A DNA stretch of 64,000 nucleotides from positions 62,001-126,000 of the forward strand of contig NZ_FNBG01000002.1 in NCBI RefSeq assembly GCF_900102215.1. Direction: 5' to 3'. Of this stretch, positions 45,027-54,700 are shown piece by piece (position 1 is the stretch's first letter; every line of letters begins with the position of its first letter). The notes below the pieces were generated by a model. The model was not told where the DNA came from, searched no databases, and worked only from the letters and a program-made list of their open reading frames with translations. Source of the stretch: Fontibacillus panacisegetis. GTDB taxonomy: Bacteria; Bacillota; Bacilli; Paenibacillales; Paenibacillaceae. A program made the position numbers and the translations under genes.

Positions 45027-45524
45027 TTAGCGAACAAGACCAACCTGTGCAAGAACTGCTTCCTGCTTGCCCATCATTTCCGCTTCACTGGCCTCATCCT
45101 GATGGTCGTAGCCGAGCAAATGAAGAAATCCATGGACGAACAAAAAACCGATTTCACGTTCAATTGAATGTCCATATTCTTCACTCTGCGCCTGCGCCCG
45201 TTCTACAGAAATAATAATGTCACCGAACATATCTGTCAGGTCGTCGAGCTCTTCATCTTCCTCAACCTCATAAACGATGTCGAGTTCCTCATCCAACGAT
45301 TCATTCATCGCAAAGGAGAGTACATCTGTCGGGCGGTCAATTCCCCGATATTCACGGTTCAGAACATGAATCTCTTCGTCATCCACAAAAGTAAGAGCAA
45401 CCTCGCCCTCTTCGACGCCCTCTGATTCCGCTGCTTTTTGTAGTACTGTATTCAGAAGCTCTATCAGATCATCTCTGATTTCCAGCTTGTCCTGTTCATT
45501 GTTCCAATCCAGTTTAAGCGCCAT
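45027..45524 (-). CDS. ybeY: Endoribonuclease YbeY
   Basis: 165 residues. The zinc motif HGFLHLLGYDHQ (HGxxHLxGxDH) near residues 128-139 is intact. YbeY acts in 16S rRNA maturation and ribosome quality control. Start ATG behind AGGGGGC. It overlaps pgpH by 11 bases and touches dgkA, all in the conserved phoH-pgpH-ybeY-dgkA order. Confidence 0.96.
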   Translation of the reverse strand: MALKLDWNNEQDKLEIRDDLIELLNTVLQKAAESEGVEEGEVALTFVDDEEIHVLNREYRGIDRPTDVLSFAMNESLDEELDIVYEVEEDEELDDLTDMFGDIIISVERAQAQSEEYGHSIEREIGFLFVHGFLHLLGYDHQDEASEAEMMGKQEAVLAQVGLVR

Positions 45525-47787
45525 GCGTCTTTTGCCCCCTGTCTGAATCCTCTGTCACTTTATCCTTCTTTATTTGCTCTGGATATTCGATTCGGGAATG
45601 GAATATTCCCATCACCGTCTCTTTCAACGTCTGAGCGATAATATCAAGCTCCCGCATCGTTAAATCACATTCATTGAACTGATGATCATCAAGCCGGCTC
45701 TTGATAATTTTCTCGATCATCGTTTCAACCTGTTCTACTGTTGGCTTACGCAACGAACGCACGGCAGCTTCGACGCTGTCTGCGATGCCGACAACCGCAG
45801 CTTCTTTGGATTGCGCTTTTGGCCCGGGATAACGGAAATCCGCTTCAGTAAAATCAGGCTCCATGCCTTGCTCTTCGGCAAGCTTTAATGCTTTGTGATA
45901 AAAATAGTGCAGAAAGGTAGTGCCATGATGCTGCTCCGCAATATCGCGAATCGGCTTGGGTAGCTTGTAATCCTTCTGCATTTCAGCTCCGTCACGTGCA
46001 TGAGCGATAATAATGGACTTGCTCAATTTCGGATCGATAAAATCATGCGGGTTCTCTATATTGTTCTGATTCTCAATAAAATAGCTTGGTCGCTTTGTCT
46101 TCCCGATATCGTGGTAATACGAGCCAACCCGGCACAATAATCCATTAGCACCGATTGCCTCTGCGGCTGCCTCAGACAAATTACCGACCATCACGCTATG
46201 ATGATAAGTACCTGGCGTTTCTATAAGCAGCTTCCGTAGCAGCGGATGATTGGGATTGGACAATTCAATCAGTTTTAATGCAGACAGAATACCAAAGGTA
46301 ACTTCAAAAAACGGCATCAACCCGATAACAAGTATTGTAGTCAGCAATCCTCCTGCAATCGCGAAGCCGATCGCATAAAGTGTGCTTGATTGTGTCCACC
46401 CATTATTGTTAATCAGAATTACTGAAAATACGCTAAGCGAACCAAACAAGCAAATCATAATGCCTGCTTTTAACAAAGTAGATCGCTGGCTTGCCCGATG
46501 AATAGCAAATATAGATGCAAAGGAAATGACTAGTGTAAACAATCCAAACTGAAAATCAAAAATATCTCCCTGATGTACATTTAATATAATGCTGGCCAGA
46601 ATACTAAATAAAATGGAGCAAATGTATGCCAACGACAGATCAATCAGAAGTGAAATCAGCATAGCACCTGTTGCTATTGGAGCCAGATAGCCGATGTACG
46701 GACGCTGCTCATTCTGAACAATACTAACAATATGCATAGATGCGATCGTTATAAGAATAATAAGCAATAGCATAACAAATTGAGAATTGTTGTACTTGAA
46801 TCTGCTTACTCCTTCAGATTGACGAATATACATAATCAGTCCAATGCCGAGTAGGATAGACAACACTAAAAGCCCAAACTGAGGAGAATAGTTTACCTGA
46901 TCTTTCAGCAGACCGTTCTTTTCCAACAGCGTGTACATTTCCTGGGTAATTTTTTCACCCTTCTCGACCAGTACATCACCCTGCTTAATGTACACTGTCG
47001 GCGTATTTTCACGGGCATCGACCTTCGCTGTCTTGGTTGCTTCCTCATCATAAAATTTATTCGCTGTAATAGCGAGACGAGCAAGCTCTTGAACGACCTC
47101 ACGTGAAATACGTTTGCTAAGTGAACTAGTGCTGACCATTTCAGCCACTTTGGCGCGAGCCGTCTGTGCATCTATAATTTGGTCAGTGGTAAGACGTGCA
47201 ACAATATCCGCTGCTACCGGCTTCATCTCATTGATATCATCCGATGTCAGACGAGGAATTTTAATGAACGTTTCCTCCGCAATTTGATAACGCTGCTCCA
47301 CTATTTTTGAAGTTACCTCGTTAAACAGTGTCGTTGAATACGTTGCAGAGCTACGGTTGTTTTTAATAAAATTTTGAATATGATCATTAACCTTCTGAGG
47401 AAGTTCTTCACGGTAAATATTAATTTTATCCTCTACAGACACCTGATCATCCTGATTCAATCTAAAAATCCGATCCAGCATTTGCGAGACAAGCGCCTCA
47501 TTGCGCAACGGAAGAATCGTGTAGACTTGTCCGACCTTCTCCGCCGCTTCTTCCTGCGCTTTCAAGGTTTCCTTCGTATTTGGAATTTCCATTGGCGCCA
47601 AAATCTCTTTGTCACTTGGAAGACCTACAGCGATATCGTAAGTTTCAGGCAACAGCTTTGAAGCCATACTGAAATAGAGCATAGCAATCAACAGCACAAA
47701 TAGTGAATAACGCACTGTTTTGCTATGTTTCCAGCCTGATGTTTTGGAATGTAGCGTGTCCTTTTTTTGCTGTTCGTTTGTAGTCAT
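45514..47787 (-). CDS. pgpH: HD-domain membrane phosphohydrolase PgpH
   Basis: 757 residues: an N-terminal membrane segment (about 29-46), an extracellular 7TMR-HDED-type domain (about 47-295), seven membrane segments (about 300-500) and a cytoplasmic HD domain (HHSVMVGNLSEAAAEAIGANGLLCRVGSYYHDIGKTKRP, with the metal-binding HD). PgpH degrades the second messenger cyclic di-AMP in Bacillota. ATG behind GGGAGGG. Overlaps ybeY by 11 bases and follows phoH after 37. Confidence 0.95.
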   Translation of the reverse strand: MTTNEQQKKDTLHSKTSGWKHSKTVRYSLFVLLIAMLYFSMASKLLPETYDIAVGLPSDKEILAPMEIPNTKETLKAQEEAAEKVGQVYTILPLRNEALVSQMLDRIFRLNQDDQVSVEDKINIYREELPQKVNDHIQNFIKNNRSSATYSTTLFNEVTSKIVEQRYQIAEETFIKIPRLTSDDINEMKPVAADIVARLTTDQIIDAQTARAKVAEMVSTSSLSKRISREVVQELARLAITANKFYDEEATKTAKVDARENTPTVYIKQGDVLVEKGEKITQEMYTLLEKNGLLKDQVNYSPQFGLLVLSILLGIGLIMYIRQSEGVSRFKYNNSQFVMLLLIILITIASMHIVSIVQNEQRPYIGYLAPIATGAMLISLLIDLSLAYICSILFSILASIILNVHQGDIFDFQFGLFTLVISFASIFAIHRASQRSTLLKAGIMICLFGSLSVFSVILINNNGWTQSSTLYAIGFAIAGGLLTTILVIGLMPFFEVTFGILSALKLIELSNPNHPLLRKLLIETPGTYHHSVMVGNLSEAAAEAIGANGLLCRVGSYYHDIGKTKRPSYFIENQNNIENPHDFIDPKLSKSIIIAHARDGAEMQKDYKLPKPIRDIAEQHHGTTFLHYFYHKALKLAEEQGMEPDFTEADFRYPGPKAQSKEAAVVGIADSVEAAVRSLRKPTVEQVETMIEKIIKSRLDDHQFNECDLTMRELDIIAQTLKETVMGIFHSRIEYPEQIKKDKVTEDSDRGQKTHGA

Positions 47788-47824
47788 AGAGACAGCCCTC
47801 CCGTAATATTACAGCCTCCAAACT

Positions 47825-48796
47825 TTAACTCTGAGAGTCCGCAGCACGGTCATAAGCAACAATAATTTTCTGAACCAAGGAATGTCTCACGACATCGGAT
47901 TCTGCAAATTGAACAAATCCAATTTCCTCAATGCCTTGAAGAATTTTTTTAGCCTCGATTAATCCTGATTTTTTGCCCTTCGGCAAATCGATTTGCGTTA
48001 CATCGCCTGTAATGACCATTTTTGATCCAAAGCCAAGACGCGTAAGGAACATCTTCATTTGTTCTGGTGTCGTGTTCTGTGCTTCATCTAAAATAATAAA
48101 CGAATCGTCAAGAGTACGTCCCCGCATATAGGCAAGCGGTGCGATCTCGATCAACCCGCGCTCCAGAGCTTTCGCCGTCTGTTCAGGCCCCATAACATCA
48201 TACAACGCATCATACAATGGCCGCAGATAAGGATCGACCTTCTCCTGTAAATCACCCGGGAGAAATCCGAGGCTTTCGCCAGCTTCAACCGCAGGACGTG
48301 TCAAAATAATTCTTTTGACCGAACCTTCCTTAAGCGCCGAAATAGCAAGAACGACTGCAAGGTATGTTTTCCCTGTACCAGCAGGTCCAATCCCGAATAC
48401 GATATCCCTTTTTTTGATCGTCGTAACATAATGCTTCTGCCCAATGGTCTTGACCCGGATCGGCTTACCTCGAAAAGTAACCGCAATCTCACCCTTATAT
48501 AAATCAAGTAGCTGGTCAGCCCGAAAATCTTTAGCCAGATCTATCGCGTACAGGACATCTCTTTCAGTAAGTATGTAGCCGTTACGGATCAGCTCCAGCA
48601 GCACCTCAAATAATTGCTGAACCTTCTCCACTTCCCTGTGCTCTCCACGAATCGAGATTTCAGATTCTCTCAGAGCAATTCCGGTCTCTAAATTTTCTTC
48701 AATCAATTTTAAAAAAATGTCCTGGGGCCCAAACAACGCCAGACCCTCAGACGCATTTTGAAGACTTATTTTAATCGTGACAAGTTGTTGTGACAA
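47825..48796 (-). CDS. phoH: PhoH-like ATPase
   Basis: 323 residues. A KH-like N-terminal part (about 1-110) precedes the PhoH ATPase domain with Walker A FGIGPAGTGKTYLAV near residues 134-148, TRPAVEAGESLGFLPGD and Walker B FIILDEAQNTTPEQ. PhoH proteins are RNA-associated ATPases; the precise role is not settled. The start is TTG at 48796 with AAGGAG eleven bases upstream. It sits between yqfD and pgpH as in Bacillus subtilis. Confidence 0.92.
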   Translation of the reverse strand: MSQQLVTIKISLQNASEGLALFGPQDIFLKLIEENLETGIALRESEISIRGEHREVEKVQQLFEVLLELIRNGYILTERDVLYAIDLAKDFRADQLLDLYKGEIAVTFRGKPIRVKTIGQKHYVTTIKKRDIVFGIGPAGTGKTYLAVVLAISALKEGSVKRIILTRPAVEAGESLGFLPGDLQEKVDPYLRPLYDALYDVMGPEQTAKALERGLIEIAPLAYMRGRTLDDSFIILDEAQNTTPEQMKMFLTRLGFGSKMVITGDVTQIDLPKGKKSGLIEAKKILQGIEEIGFVQFAESDVVRHSLVQKIIVAYDRAADSQS

Positions 48797-48802
48797 ATGT
48801 CC

Positions 48803-49981
48803 TCATTCTCCTTGATTGTGTACTATTGGAAGTTCTTCCGCTATGTTTTGTTCTACTTCAAAAAGCACTTTCATATAAACTTTACCATTGTCTGTCTTCT
48901 CATGCAAAATTTTTTGTTCCAGAATTACACTTGTACGTCCATTTTTAGCTATAATATCACGTTTTGCTCGCTCCAGCCCGGATTTCATCGCTTCATCCTC
49001 TGATAATTTCAGCTCGATCTCTGTCGTCTCCAGCACTTTTTCACTCATCCAGCCGATCGGAAGCTTCATGCTTCTCCATGTTAACGGATCTATCTCCGTC
49101 AAGGTTTGTGATTTTTCAAAAGTGACTTTACCATAGCCTGTCAACTGAATAGCTGTATTTCCAAAAAACAAATATCCTCTTTGCTTCTTTTCCCCGGTAT
49201 ATATTTTTTGCTTTCGAACGAGTGGAACCTCAATATTGTACTCATGCCATACATTACCACGAACTTCACCTTTAGATACTACGATTTTGTTACCCTGAAT
49301 ACCTGAAATCAGAATTTGTCCTTTTCTCACCCGATCATTTTTTTTGACCTCAGGTTGACCTCTTTCAGCATAAATATATGAGACGATGCCATCCGATTTG
49401 CTTACAAGGTGACGAGGATTCATCAGTTTTTTTACTGGTTCAGCCGCTTCCACAACTTGTATTGTAATTTGTGTGCCAGTTCGAGAGACGCCTACCCATG
49501 ACGTTCCGGGCAAATTACGAGTTAAATTGGCAGACAGCTTGTCTTGCTCAGGAAGACGAAAAATCCACTGAAAAGGATATATCCCTTCTTGCCGTGCGGC
49601 GCTTAATACATCCTCAGAGGCAATTTTTTCGTTGCCAACTACCTTAACATCCCATACCAAAGAAGATAAACAAAAAATAATGACGATAAACACAGTAAAG
49701 CCAAAAACAAACCATTTTCTGCCCCATAATCTCATCATTACAAAAGGCATTCCATACCGTTTTTTCACCTTGACTCTGCAGCCTGTCCGCTTTAATAACG
49801 GACGCAACTGAAGAAAGTCCGTTACTCGAATATTCATTTCCATTTTCCCATCAGTCAATGGTTTCAGGTCCCATATCTCAACACCTTGCCTCGCCAGTTC
49901 ATTAATAAGACGTTTAATACCTTCTCCTCTAACGACGATGGTGACAACACCACGCATCTGGGACAACGACGGTAATTTCAC
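48803..49981 (-). CDS. yqfD: Sporulation protein YqfD
   Basis: 392 residues. An N-terminal cytoplasmic region (about 1-90), one membrane segment (FVFGFTVFIVIIFCLSSLVW) and a large extracytoplasmic part with VVGNEKIASEDVLSAARQEGIYPF, the pattern of YqfD proteins needed for efficient sporulation in the mother cell. GTG start behind GGAGG. It begins two bases after the yqfC stop and ends seven bases before the phoH start, so the three are one transcript. A sigma-E-like promoter lies upstream of yqfC. Confidence 0.9.
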   Translation of the reverse strand: MKLPSLSQMRGVVTIVVRGEGIKRLINELARQGVEIWDLKPLTDGKMEMNIRVTDFLQLRPLLKRTGCRVKVKKRYGMPFVMMRLWGRKWFVFGFTVFIVIIFCLSSLVWDVKVVGNEKIASEDVLSAARQEGIYPFQWIFRLPEQDKLSANLTRNLPGTSWVGVSRTGTQITIQVVEAAEPVKKLMNPRHLVSKSDGIVSYIYAERGQPEVKKNDRVRKGQILISGIQGNKIVVSKGEVRGNVWHEYNIEVPLVRKQKIYTGEKKQRGYLFFGNTAIQLTGYGKVTFEKSQTLTEIDPLTWRSMKLPIGWMSEKVLETTEIELKLSEDEAMKSGLERAKRDIIAKNGRTSVILEQKILHEKTDNGKVYMKVLFEVEQNIAEELPIVHNQGE

Positions 49982-49983
49982 AC

Positions 49984-50271
49984 TTATTCCTCCGTTCCTC
50001 GATATTTGATGCCATCAATGCGTCCTTCTATGACAACCTCTTCAGGCATAATCTCCTTGATCACCAGTCCACTTCCTTCTACTTCCAGATAGCCCTTATT
50101 GAGCTCCAGATGCAATGATTCAGGAGAGAAGTGGACCACACCCCGGTGGTTCTCTATGTAAAGCTGCTTACCTCCGATCAGGGTGAGCCTGGGCAAATCG
50201 AATACGAGGTCCTTCGGCAGGTCGAGTGCGTCGACCGTCCATTTCCGAAATTTACGGACAAATCGGCTCAT
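49984..50271 (-). CDS. yqfC: Sporulation protein YqfC
   Basis: 95 residues: small beta-rich protein (LTLIGGKQLYIENHRGVVHFSPESLHLELNKGYLEVEGSGLVIKE) of the YabP/YqfC family, which in Bacilli is made in the mother cell during spore formation. ATG behind GGAGG (spacing 12, slightly long). It directly precedes yqfD. A promoter matching the sigma-E consensus is upstream. Confidence 0.88.
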   Translation of the reverse strand: MSRFVRKFRKWTVDALDLPKDLVFDLPRLTLIGGKQLYIENHRGVVHFSPESLHLELNKGYLEVEGSGLVIKEIMPEEVVIEGRIDGIKYRGTEE

Positions 50272-50301
50272 AATGAGGCAATCCTCCTTCCTCTACTGTA
50301 C

Positions 50302-50330
50302 AAATTATGCGTAAGGAATGGATTTTATGA
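50302..50330 (-). promoter_or_regulatory. Sigma-E-like promoter of yqfC-yqfD
   Basis: TCATAAA (50324-50330), 14 bases, then CATAATTT (50302-50309) on the minus strand. This resembles the mother-cell sigma-E consensus (ATATT-type -35 and CATACAAT-type -10) better than sigma-A, and the genes downstream are sporulation genes. Confidence 0.55.
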
Positions 50331-50341
50331 GAAACAGAAAA

Positions 50342-50369
50342 AACACCCTCTACAAATGTAGAAGGTGTT
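50342..50369 (-). terminator. Terminator of rpsU-yqeY
   Basis: Stem AACACCTTCTAC/GTAGAGGGTGTT with one mismatch and a four-base loop, followed by TTTTT on the minus strand, 12 bases after the yqeY stop. Confidence 0.85.
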
Positions 50370-50381
50370 AATCTGCTTGAG

Positions 50382-50825
50382 CTATTGCAGTTGCTGTTGC
50401 ACTGCCTGATTTACAAGCTTACCGTCCGCCCGTCCTTTAACCTTGGGCATCAAGGCGCTCATCACTTTCCCGATATCGGCTTTCGAAGAAGCACCGGTTT
50501 CCTGGATGGTCTGCTGTACAATGACTTTAATTTCTTCTTCGGTCAGCTGTTCGGGTAAGTACCCGGCAATGATTTCCGCTTCCGCTTTAGCATTTGAGGC
50601 AAGATCTTCACGACCCGCTTTTTCAAATTCTTGGAGGGCATCTTTGCGCTGTTTGATTTCACGACTTAGGATATCAAGCACTTCATTATCGTTCAAAGTT
50701 CTTTTCAAATCTATCTCAAGATTCTTAATCGTAGCACGAATCATTCGAATGGTGGAGAGTTTGAACTTGTCTTGACTCTTCATCGCCTGCTTCATATCTT
50801 CGTTCAATCGCTCGCTAAGATTCAT
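50382..50825 (-). CDS. yqeY: GatB/YqeY domain protein
   Basis: 147 residues. The N-terminal helical part (LNEDMKQAMKSQDKFKLSTIRMIRATIKNLEID) and the GatB/YqeY C-terminal domain with AGYLPEQLTEEEIKVIVQQTI are visible. This domain in the amidotransferase GatB binds tRNA; the stand-alone protein's role is unclear. ATG behind AGGAGG. It follows rpsU after 15 bases. Confidence 0.93.
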   Translation of the reverse strand: MNLSERLNEDMKQAMKSQDKFKLSTIRMIRATIKNLEIDLKRTLNDNEVLDILSREIKQRKDALQEFEKAGREDLASNAKAEAEIIAGYLPEQLTEEEIKVIVQQTIQETGASSKADIGKVMSALMPKVKGRADGKLVNQAVQQQLQ

Positions 50826-50840
50826 GGTAGCATAATCCTC

Positions 50841-51014
50841 CTAAAACTTTCTCTTACGAGCAGCCTCAGACTTTTTCTTGCGCTTTACGCTTGGCTTTTC
50901 ATAATGCTTGCGTTTCTTCACCTCAGCCAATACGCCATCTTTTGCAATGGAACGTTTAAAGCGACGAAGTGCAGCATCAATTGTCTCGTTTTTGCGAACT
51001 TTAGTTTCAGACAC
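50841..51014 (-). CDS. rpsU: 30S ribosomal protein S21
   Basis: 57 residues ([21 protein letters not shown]... then the very basic tail [25 protein letters not shown]). S21 is a late-assembling 30S protein. The open frame begins upstream, but the family start is the GTG at 51014 with GGGAGGG seven bases before it. A perfect-hexamer promoter lies about 60 bases upstream. Confidence 0.95.
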   Translation of the reverse strand: MSETKVRKNETIDAALRRFKRSIAKDGVLAEVKKRKHYEKPSVKRKKKSEAARKRKF

Positions 51015-51072
51015 CAGTTTTCCCTCCCTCCGACCAGACCGTCCAAGAGCATAACACGGTTCATCAATCTTC

Positions 51073-51102
51073 ATTATAGGGGAAAAATAAATAGGGTGTC
51101 AA
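51073..51102 (-). promoter_or_regulatory. Consensus SigA promoter of rpsU
   Basis: TTGACA (51097-51102) and TATAAT (51073-51078), both perfect, spacing 18, on the minus strand. The -35 lies inside the stem of the upstream terminator at 51089-51119. Start of transcription near 51066. Confidence 0.85.
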
Positions 51103-51119
51103 CCTGACAACCCTTATTT
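51089..51119 (-). terminator. Terminator of the HIT gene
   Basis: Stem AAATAAGGGTTGTC/GACACCCTATTT with one bulge, followed by ATTTTTCC on the minus strand, 20 bases after the HIT stop. It overlaps the rpsU promoter. Confidence 0.7.
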
Positions 51120-51138
51120 ATATATTCTGAATCATATA

Positions 51139-51501
51139 TTATGCATGGGAATTGGAACCTTGTACCAATGCACCCAATTTAGCTCCTCCAAGAAGATGAT
51201 AATGCAGATGATGCACAGTTTGTTCGCCGTCCTTACCGCAGTTATTGATCAAGCGGTATCCAGACTGGGCAATTCCAAGCTTTTCAGCTACTTCCTGAGC
51301 CACTTTGTGAAGCTCGCCGATCAATGCAAAATCCTCCATCTCAACCTCATTCATCGAAGAAATATGCTTCTTCGGAATAATCAGCACATGAACCGGAGCT
51401 GCAGGCTGAATATCATGAAAGACCAAAAAACGGTCATCTTCGTACACTTTATTCGATGGAATGGTTCCTTCGACAATTTTACAAAACAGACAGTTATCCA
51501 A
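51139..51501 (-). CDS. HIT-family nucleotide hydrolase/transferase
   Basis: About 120 residues. The histidine triad HHLHYHLLGG near residues 96-105 and the DNCLFCKIVEGTIPSNKVYEDD start are typical of HinT-type purine nucleoside phosphoramidases. The frame is open to ATG at 51531, but AGGAGGG lies six to seven bases before the TTG at 51501, giving MDNCLFCK, the usual start. It lies between the sRNA candidate at 51558-51674 and rpsU, and has its own terminator. Confidence 0.93.
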   Translation of the reverse strand: MDNCLFCKIVEGTIPSNKVYEDDRFLVFHDIQPAAPVHVLIIPKKHISSMNEVEMEDFALIGELHKVAQEVAEKLGIAQSGYRLINNCGKDGEQTVHHLHYHLLGGAKLGALVQGSNSHA

Positions 51502-51557
51502 CTGTATCCCTCCTGGTACGTATATAGTCATTCTTCACAATCATACCGAAAAAATGC

Positions 51558-51674
51558 AAAAAAAAGAAGCACCCAGCTAGCTCAAGGAGCTTCACTGATC
51601 GCACGGACGTATTGTACCGAAACTTTTCTGTACCAATACGTCCGCCGGGGTGCTTGCAAGATTGATGTCGGCTA
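51558..51674 (-). ncRNA. Candidate structured RNA or leader upstream of the HIT gene
   Basis: On the minus strand an 8-bp stem AAGCACCC/GGGTGCTT encloses a long hairpin (GGACGTATT/AATACGTCC plus GTAC/GTAC with a bulged G; plus 51604-51644) and a small hairpin (AGCTC/GAGCT), then eight T. An extended -10 (TGTTATACT, 51680-51688) lies just upstream, predicting a transcript of about 115 bases. The 3' strand of the outer stem can also pair locally (GAAGC/GCTTC). It matches no RNA family that I recall. It could be a free small RNA or an attenuator of the HIT gene, whose start is 57 bases after the T-run. Confidence 0.55.
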
Positions 51675-51735
51675 ACTGTAGTATAACAGCAGGGTGATAC
51701 TGTATCTGTGATATGCATCACTTAGTGAGAGGTTA

Positions 51736-54700
51736 TTAAATATTTTCAACTATGACCCTAGAGCCCTCTCCTCCACTCTCCGCAGGAATAACGATGAGTT
51801 TACGCGCTAGACGAGAACGGAGCTCGGCTACATGGGAAATGATACCTACCGAAAGATGATCGTCATGCAGATGCTCCAGTGACGTGATCACGGTATCCAG
51901 AAGCTCTGGGTCCAATGTACCGAAACCTTCGTCCAGGAAAAAGAACTGAAGCGGATATTGTCCTCTTAACTGAATTTGGGCTGATAAAGCCAGTGCTAAC
52001 GCCAGCGATGTAAGGAAGGTCTCCCCGCCTGATAATGTAGCTACAGGACGTTTCACACCCCCATTAGCATCGTCACAGATGACAAAACCTCCACCTGAAT
52101 CAATTTCAAGCGAATAACGCTGCTTCGTCAAGTTACGCAAACGCTGTGAGGCCGCGTGACTGACGTGCAGAAGTTGTTCTTCTGCGACGTATTCAACAAA
52201 AGCATTGCCCCGCAATGAGGATTGAAGTTTTCCTAGCAAATCAAATTCACGTGCAAGATTAAGCCGCTGCTGTTCCAGATCTTTCCAACGAACATGTCTT
52301 GTCATCAGGTCCTCCAGATCACGTTCAGCACGTGCCTTAAATTGTAATGCTTCTTCGAGCATGGACTTCGCATTATTCAGAGCTAAAGTACCATCTTCCC
52401 ACTCTTCTTCTGTTACGATTCTGCCTGCGAGCTTGTCGTCCAGCTCCCGCAGGTTGATCTCCAGCTCTCGTTCACGATCCCGGTGATTTTTAATCGTTAG
52501 GGCATATTCGTTCGCAAGTTCAGCAGCAACAAATGAATCCGTAGCTTCTGCCTCATTTTGAAAAGGTGAGACTTCCAGCTCTTCCAACCACCGCTTGTGC
52601 AGCTTTTCTTCCTGTTCCCTTGCAGAAGCATCAGCCTGCAAGGCAAGAGCGTTACTTTGAGCAGCATGATTACTGGATGCAGCAGCAATAGCTTGTCGGT
52701 TTTGGCATTCCTCAACCTGTTTCCTGAGCATTGCTAATCGTTGAGTGGCCTCAGGCAACAGCTTATCTACTGAATCCTCTCCAATCCAAGATGACAGGCG
52801 ACTATGTTTTTCTTGATACAGAGACTGTTTACCTTGCTCCTGTCCTTCCCGCTGCAGCAATTCCTTATCGAGCTCAATTAAATCTTTTCCAAGCTGAGAC
52901 AGCCTTAAATTCTTCTCCTCAATAAAAGGCACACTTAATGCTAAGCGTTGTTTAATATCCTCTGCCTTCCGATCCTTTTCAACGATTTGCTCTAGAAGTC
53001 CAGCCACAGCTTCAACAGAGATGCCCGAATGCTCGGCATTCCATTCTTTCTCTTTATCTCTTAGCTCCTCCCGGCAATTAGTAGACCTCTCTGCAGCTTG
53101 TTTAAAAAATTCTTCTGCTCCCGCTGCCTCTGTACGTACCGCAGCAAGTCGTGGCTGCAGCTCATTCAACCGGGCTATAAACGTTCTTGCTTCCTTCTGT
53201 AAACCTTCCAATTGCGGTCTAAGTAGGGCATGCTGCTCCGCAAGCGTCTGAACAGCACCATGAAGCTTAGATATTTCAAGCACTTCATAGCTCATGTCGA
53301 TTTGTAAAGAAGCTGCAGACTCTTGATTAGAATGAAATGAAATTTTATCCAAGCTATCGTTCTTACAATTCAAAGCATTCGAATCATTAAGCTGTTCTAT
53401 AACAGAGCGTGAAATTTCCATATCACGAGATACTGAAAAGTTCAGTTCTTTAACTGTCGCAAGTAATGCAGATAATTGCTCTAATTGCTTGAAACGATCA
53501 CCGACATTAAGTATCTCCTGTCCTTGACCATGTGCTTCATGTATTGGATGATGCTCCGAGCCGCACACAGGACAAGGCTGCCCTTTCTGCAATTGCTCTG
53601 CCAAACGCGAGAGCCAGACACTTTGTTCACTCTCTTTCACCCATGTGCGCAGCTGAGACTCTGCATTAGCAATCGTATTCATATGATTGGCGAGGATAAA
53701 ATCAAGTTCGTTCAATTGCAGTGCATTATCAAGTGCGAGCTTAGCTAAATCAACACATCTATCCTTGACGGTATTCTCTTCCAACGCGATCCCATGCAAA
53801 AGCTTCACGGAGCTCTCCATTTTTCCGCGCAGTTCTATTTCCTCTGCTTCAGCTTTAGCCAGTTGCTCTTGTGCTCTGATCAATTCTTTTCCAAGCCCGG
53901 CAGCGGCTTGAATACTTTGGCGTTCAGAAGCTTTAACCTCACAATCTTTCAACAGCTTTTCAAGCTCCCGCTGGCGCCCCTGAGCTTTGGCTAGCAGTTG
54001 CTCTTCCTTCTGTATTTCATCAGCAACCGATTGCCGTTTCACCCCAGAGGATTCCTGTGATGCCCGAAGCTGATTCAGTTCCTCCAACAGGCTATTGCAT
54101 TCCGATTGAAGCAGAACCGCCTGCTCTAATTGATTGATCCTTATGAGTAAGCCCGGTTCTTCCAAGCTCAGTGCAGAAGTAGCAGCAGCCAATGCCTCTG
54201 TAGCACTTACCGCTTCCTCTGTGGCAGCTTCTGACGCTTTACGGGCATACACAGCCGCCTCTTGTCGCTGCATCGAAAGTTGACGCGCTTCCTTCCAAGA
54301 GGTCAAGGCAGGCCGGATAGCCTCCGCTGCGGCTGAATGAACCAGTTTTGCTTCAAGCTGTGCGATCGTTCCGTCCTGTTCTTTAAGTTCAGTCAGTTGT
54401 ACTGAGCGCTGTCCACGCTCCATCGCAAGCTCACGTACCTTTGCAAGCCCCTCGACCTTCTTCTCAGCTTCACCCAGCTCATCTCGACGTGAATTAGCTA
54501 GTACAGCCGCCGTCTTCATTGCATGTTCAGCAGCTTGCAATGCCTCTTCAGAGGCATTTCCCAAACCCTGCTGCTCAGCCGCCAATTCCTTCAGCTTCTG
54601 ATCCGATTCTTTCACTCTGCGAGATAGTTTCTGAGCTAGTAAATCACCGTATTTTTCAAGGTGGAATAAGCGCTGAAGCATCTGTCTCCGTTCCGCCCCC

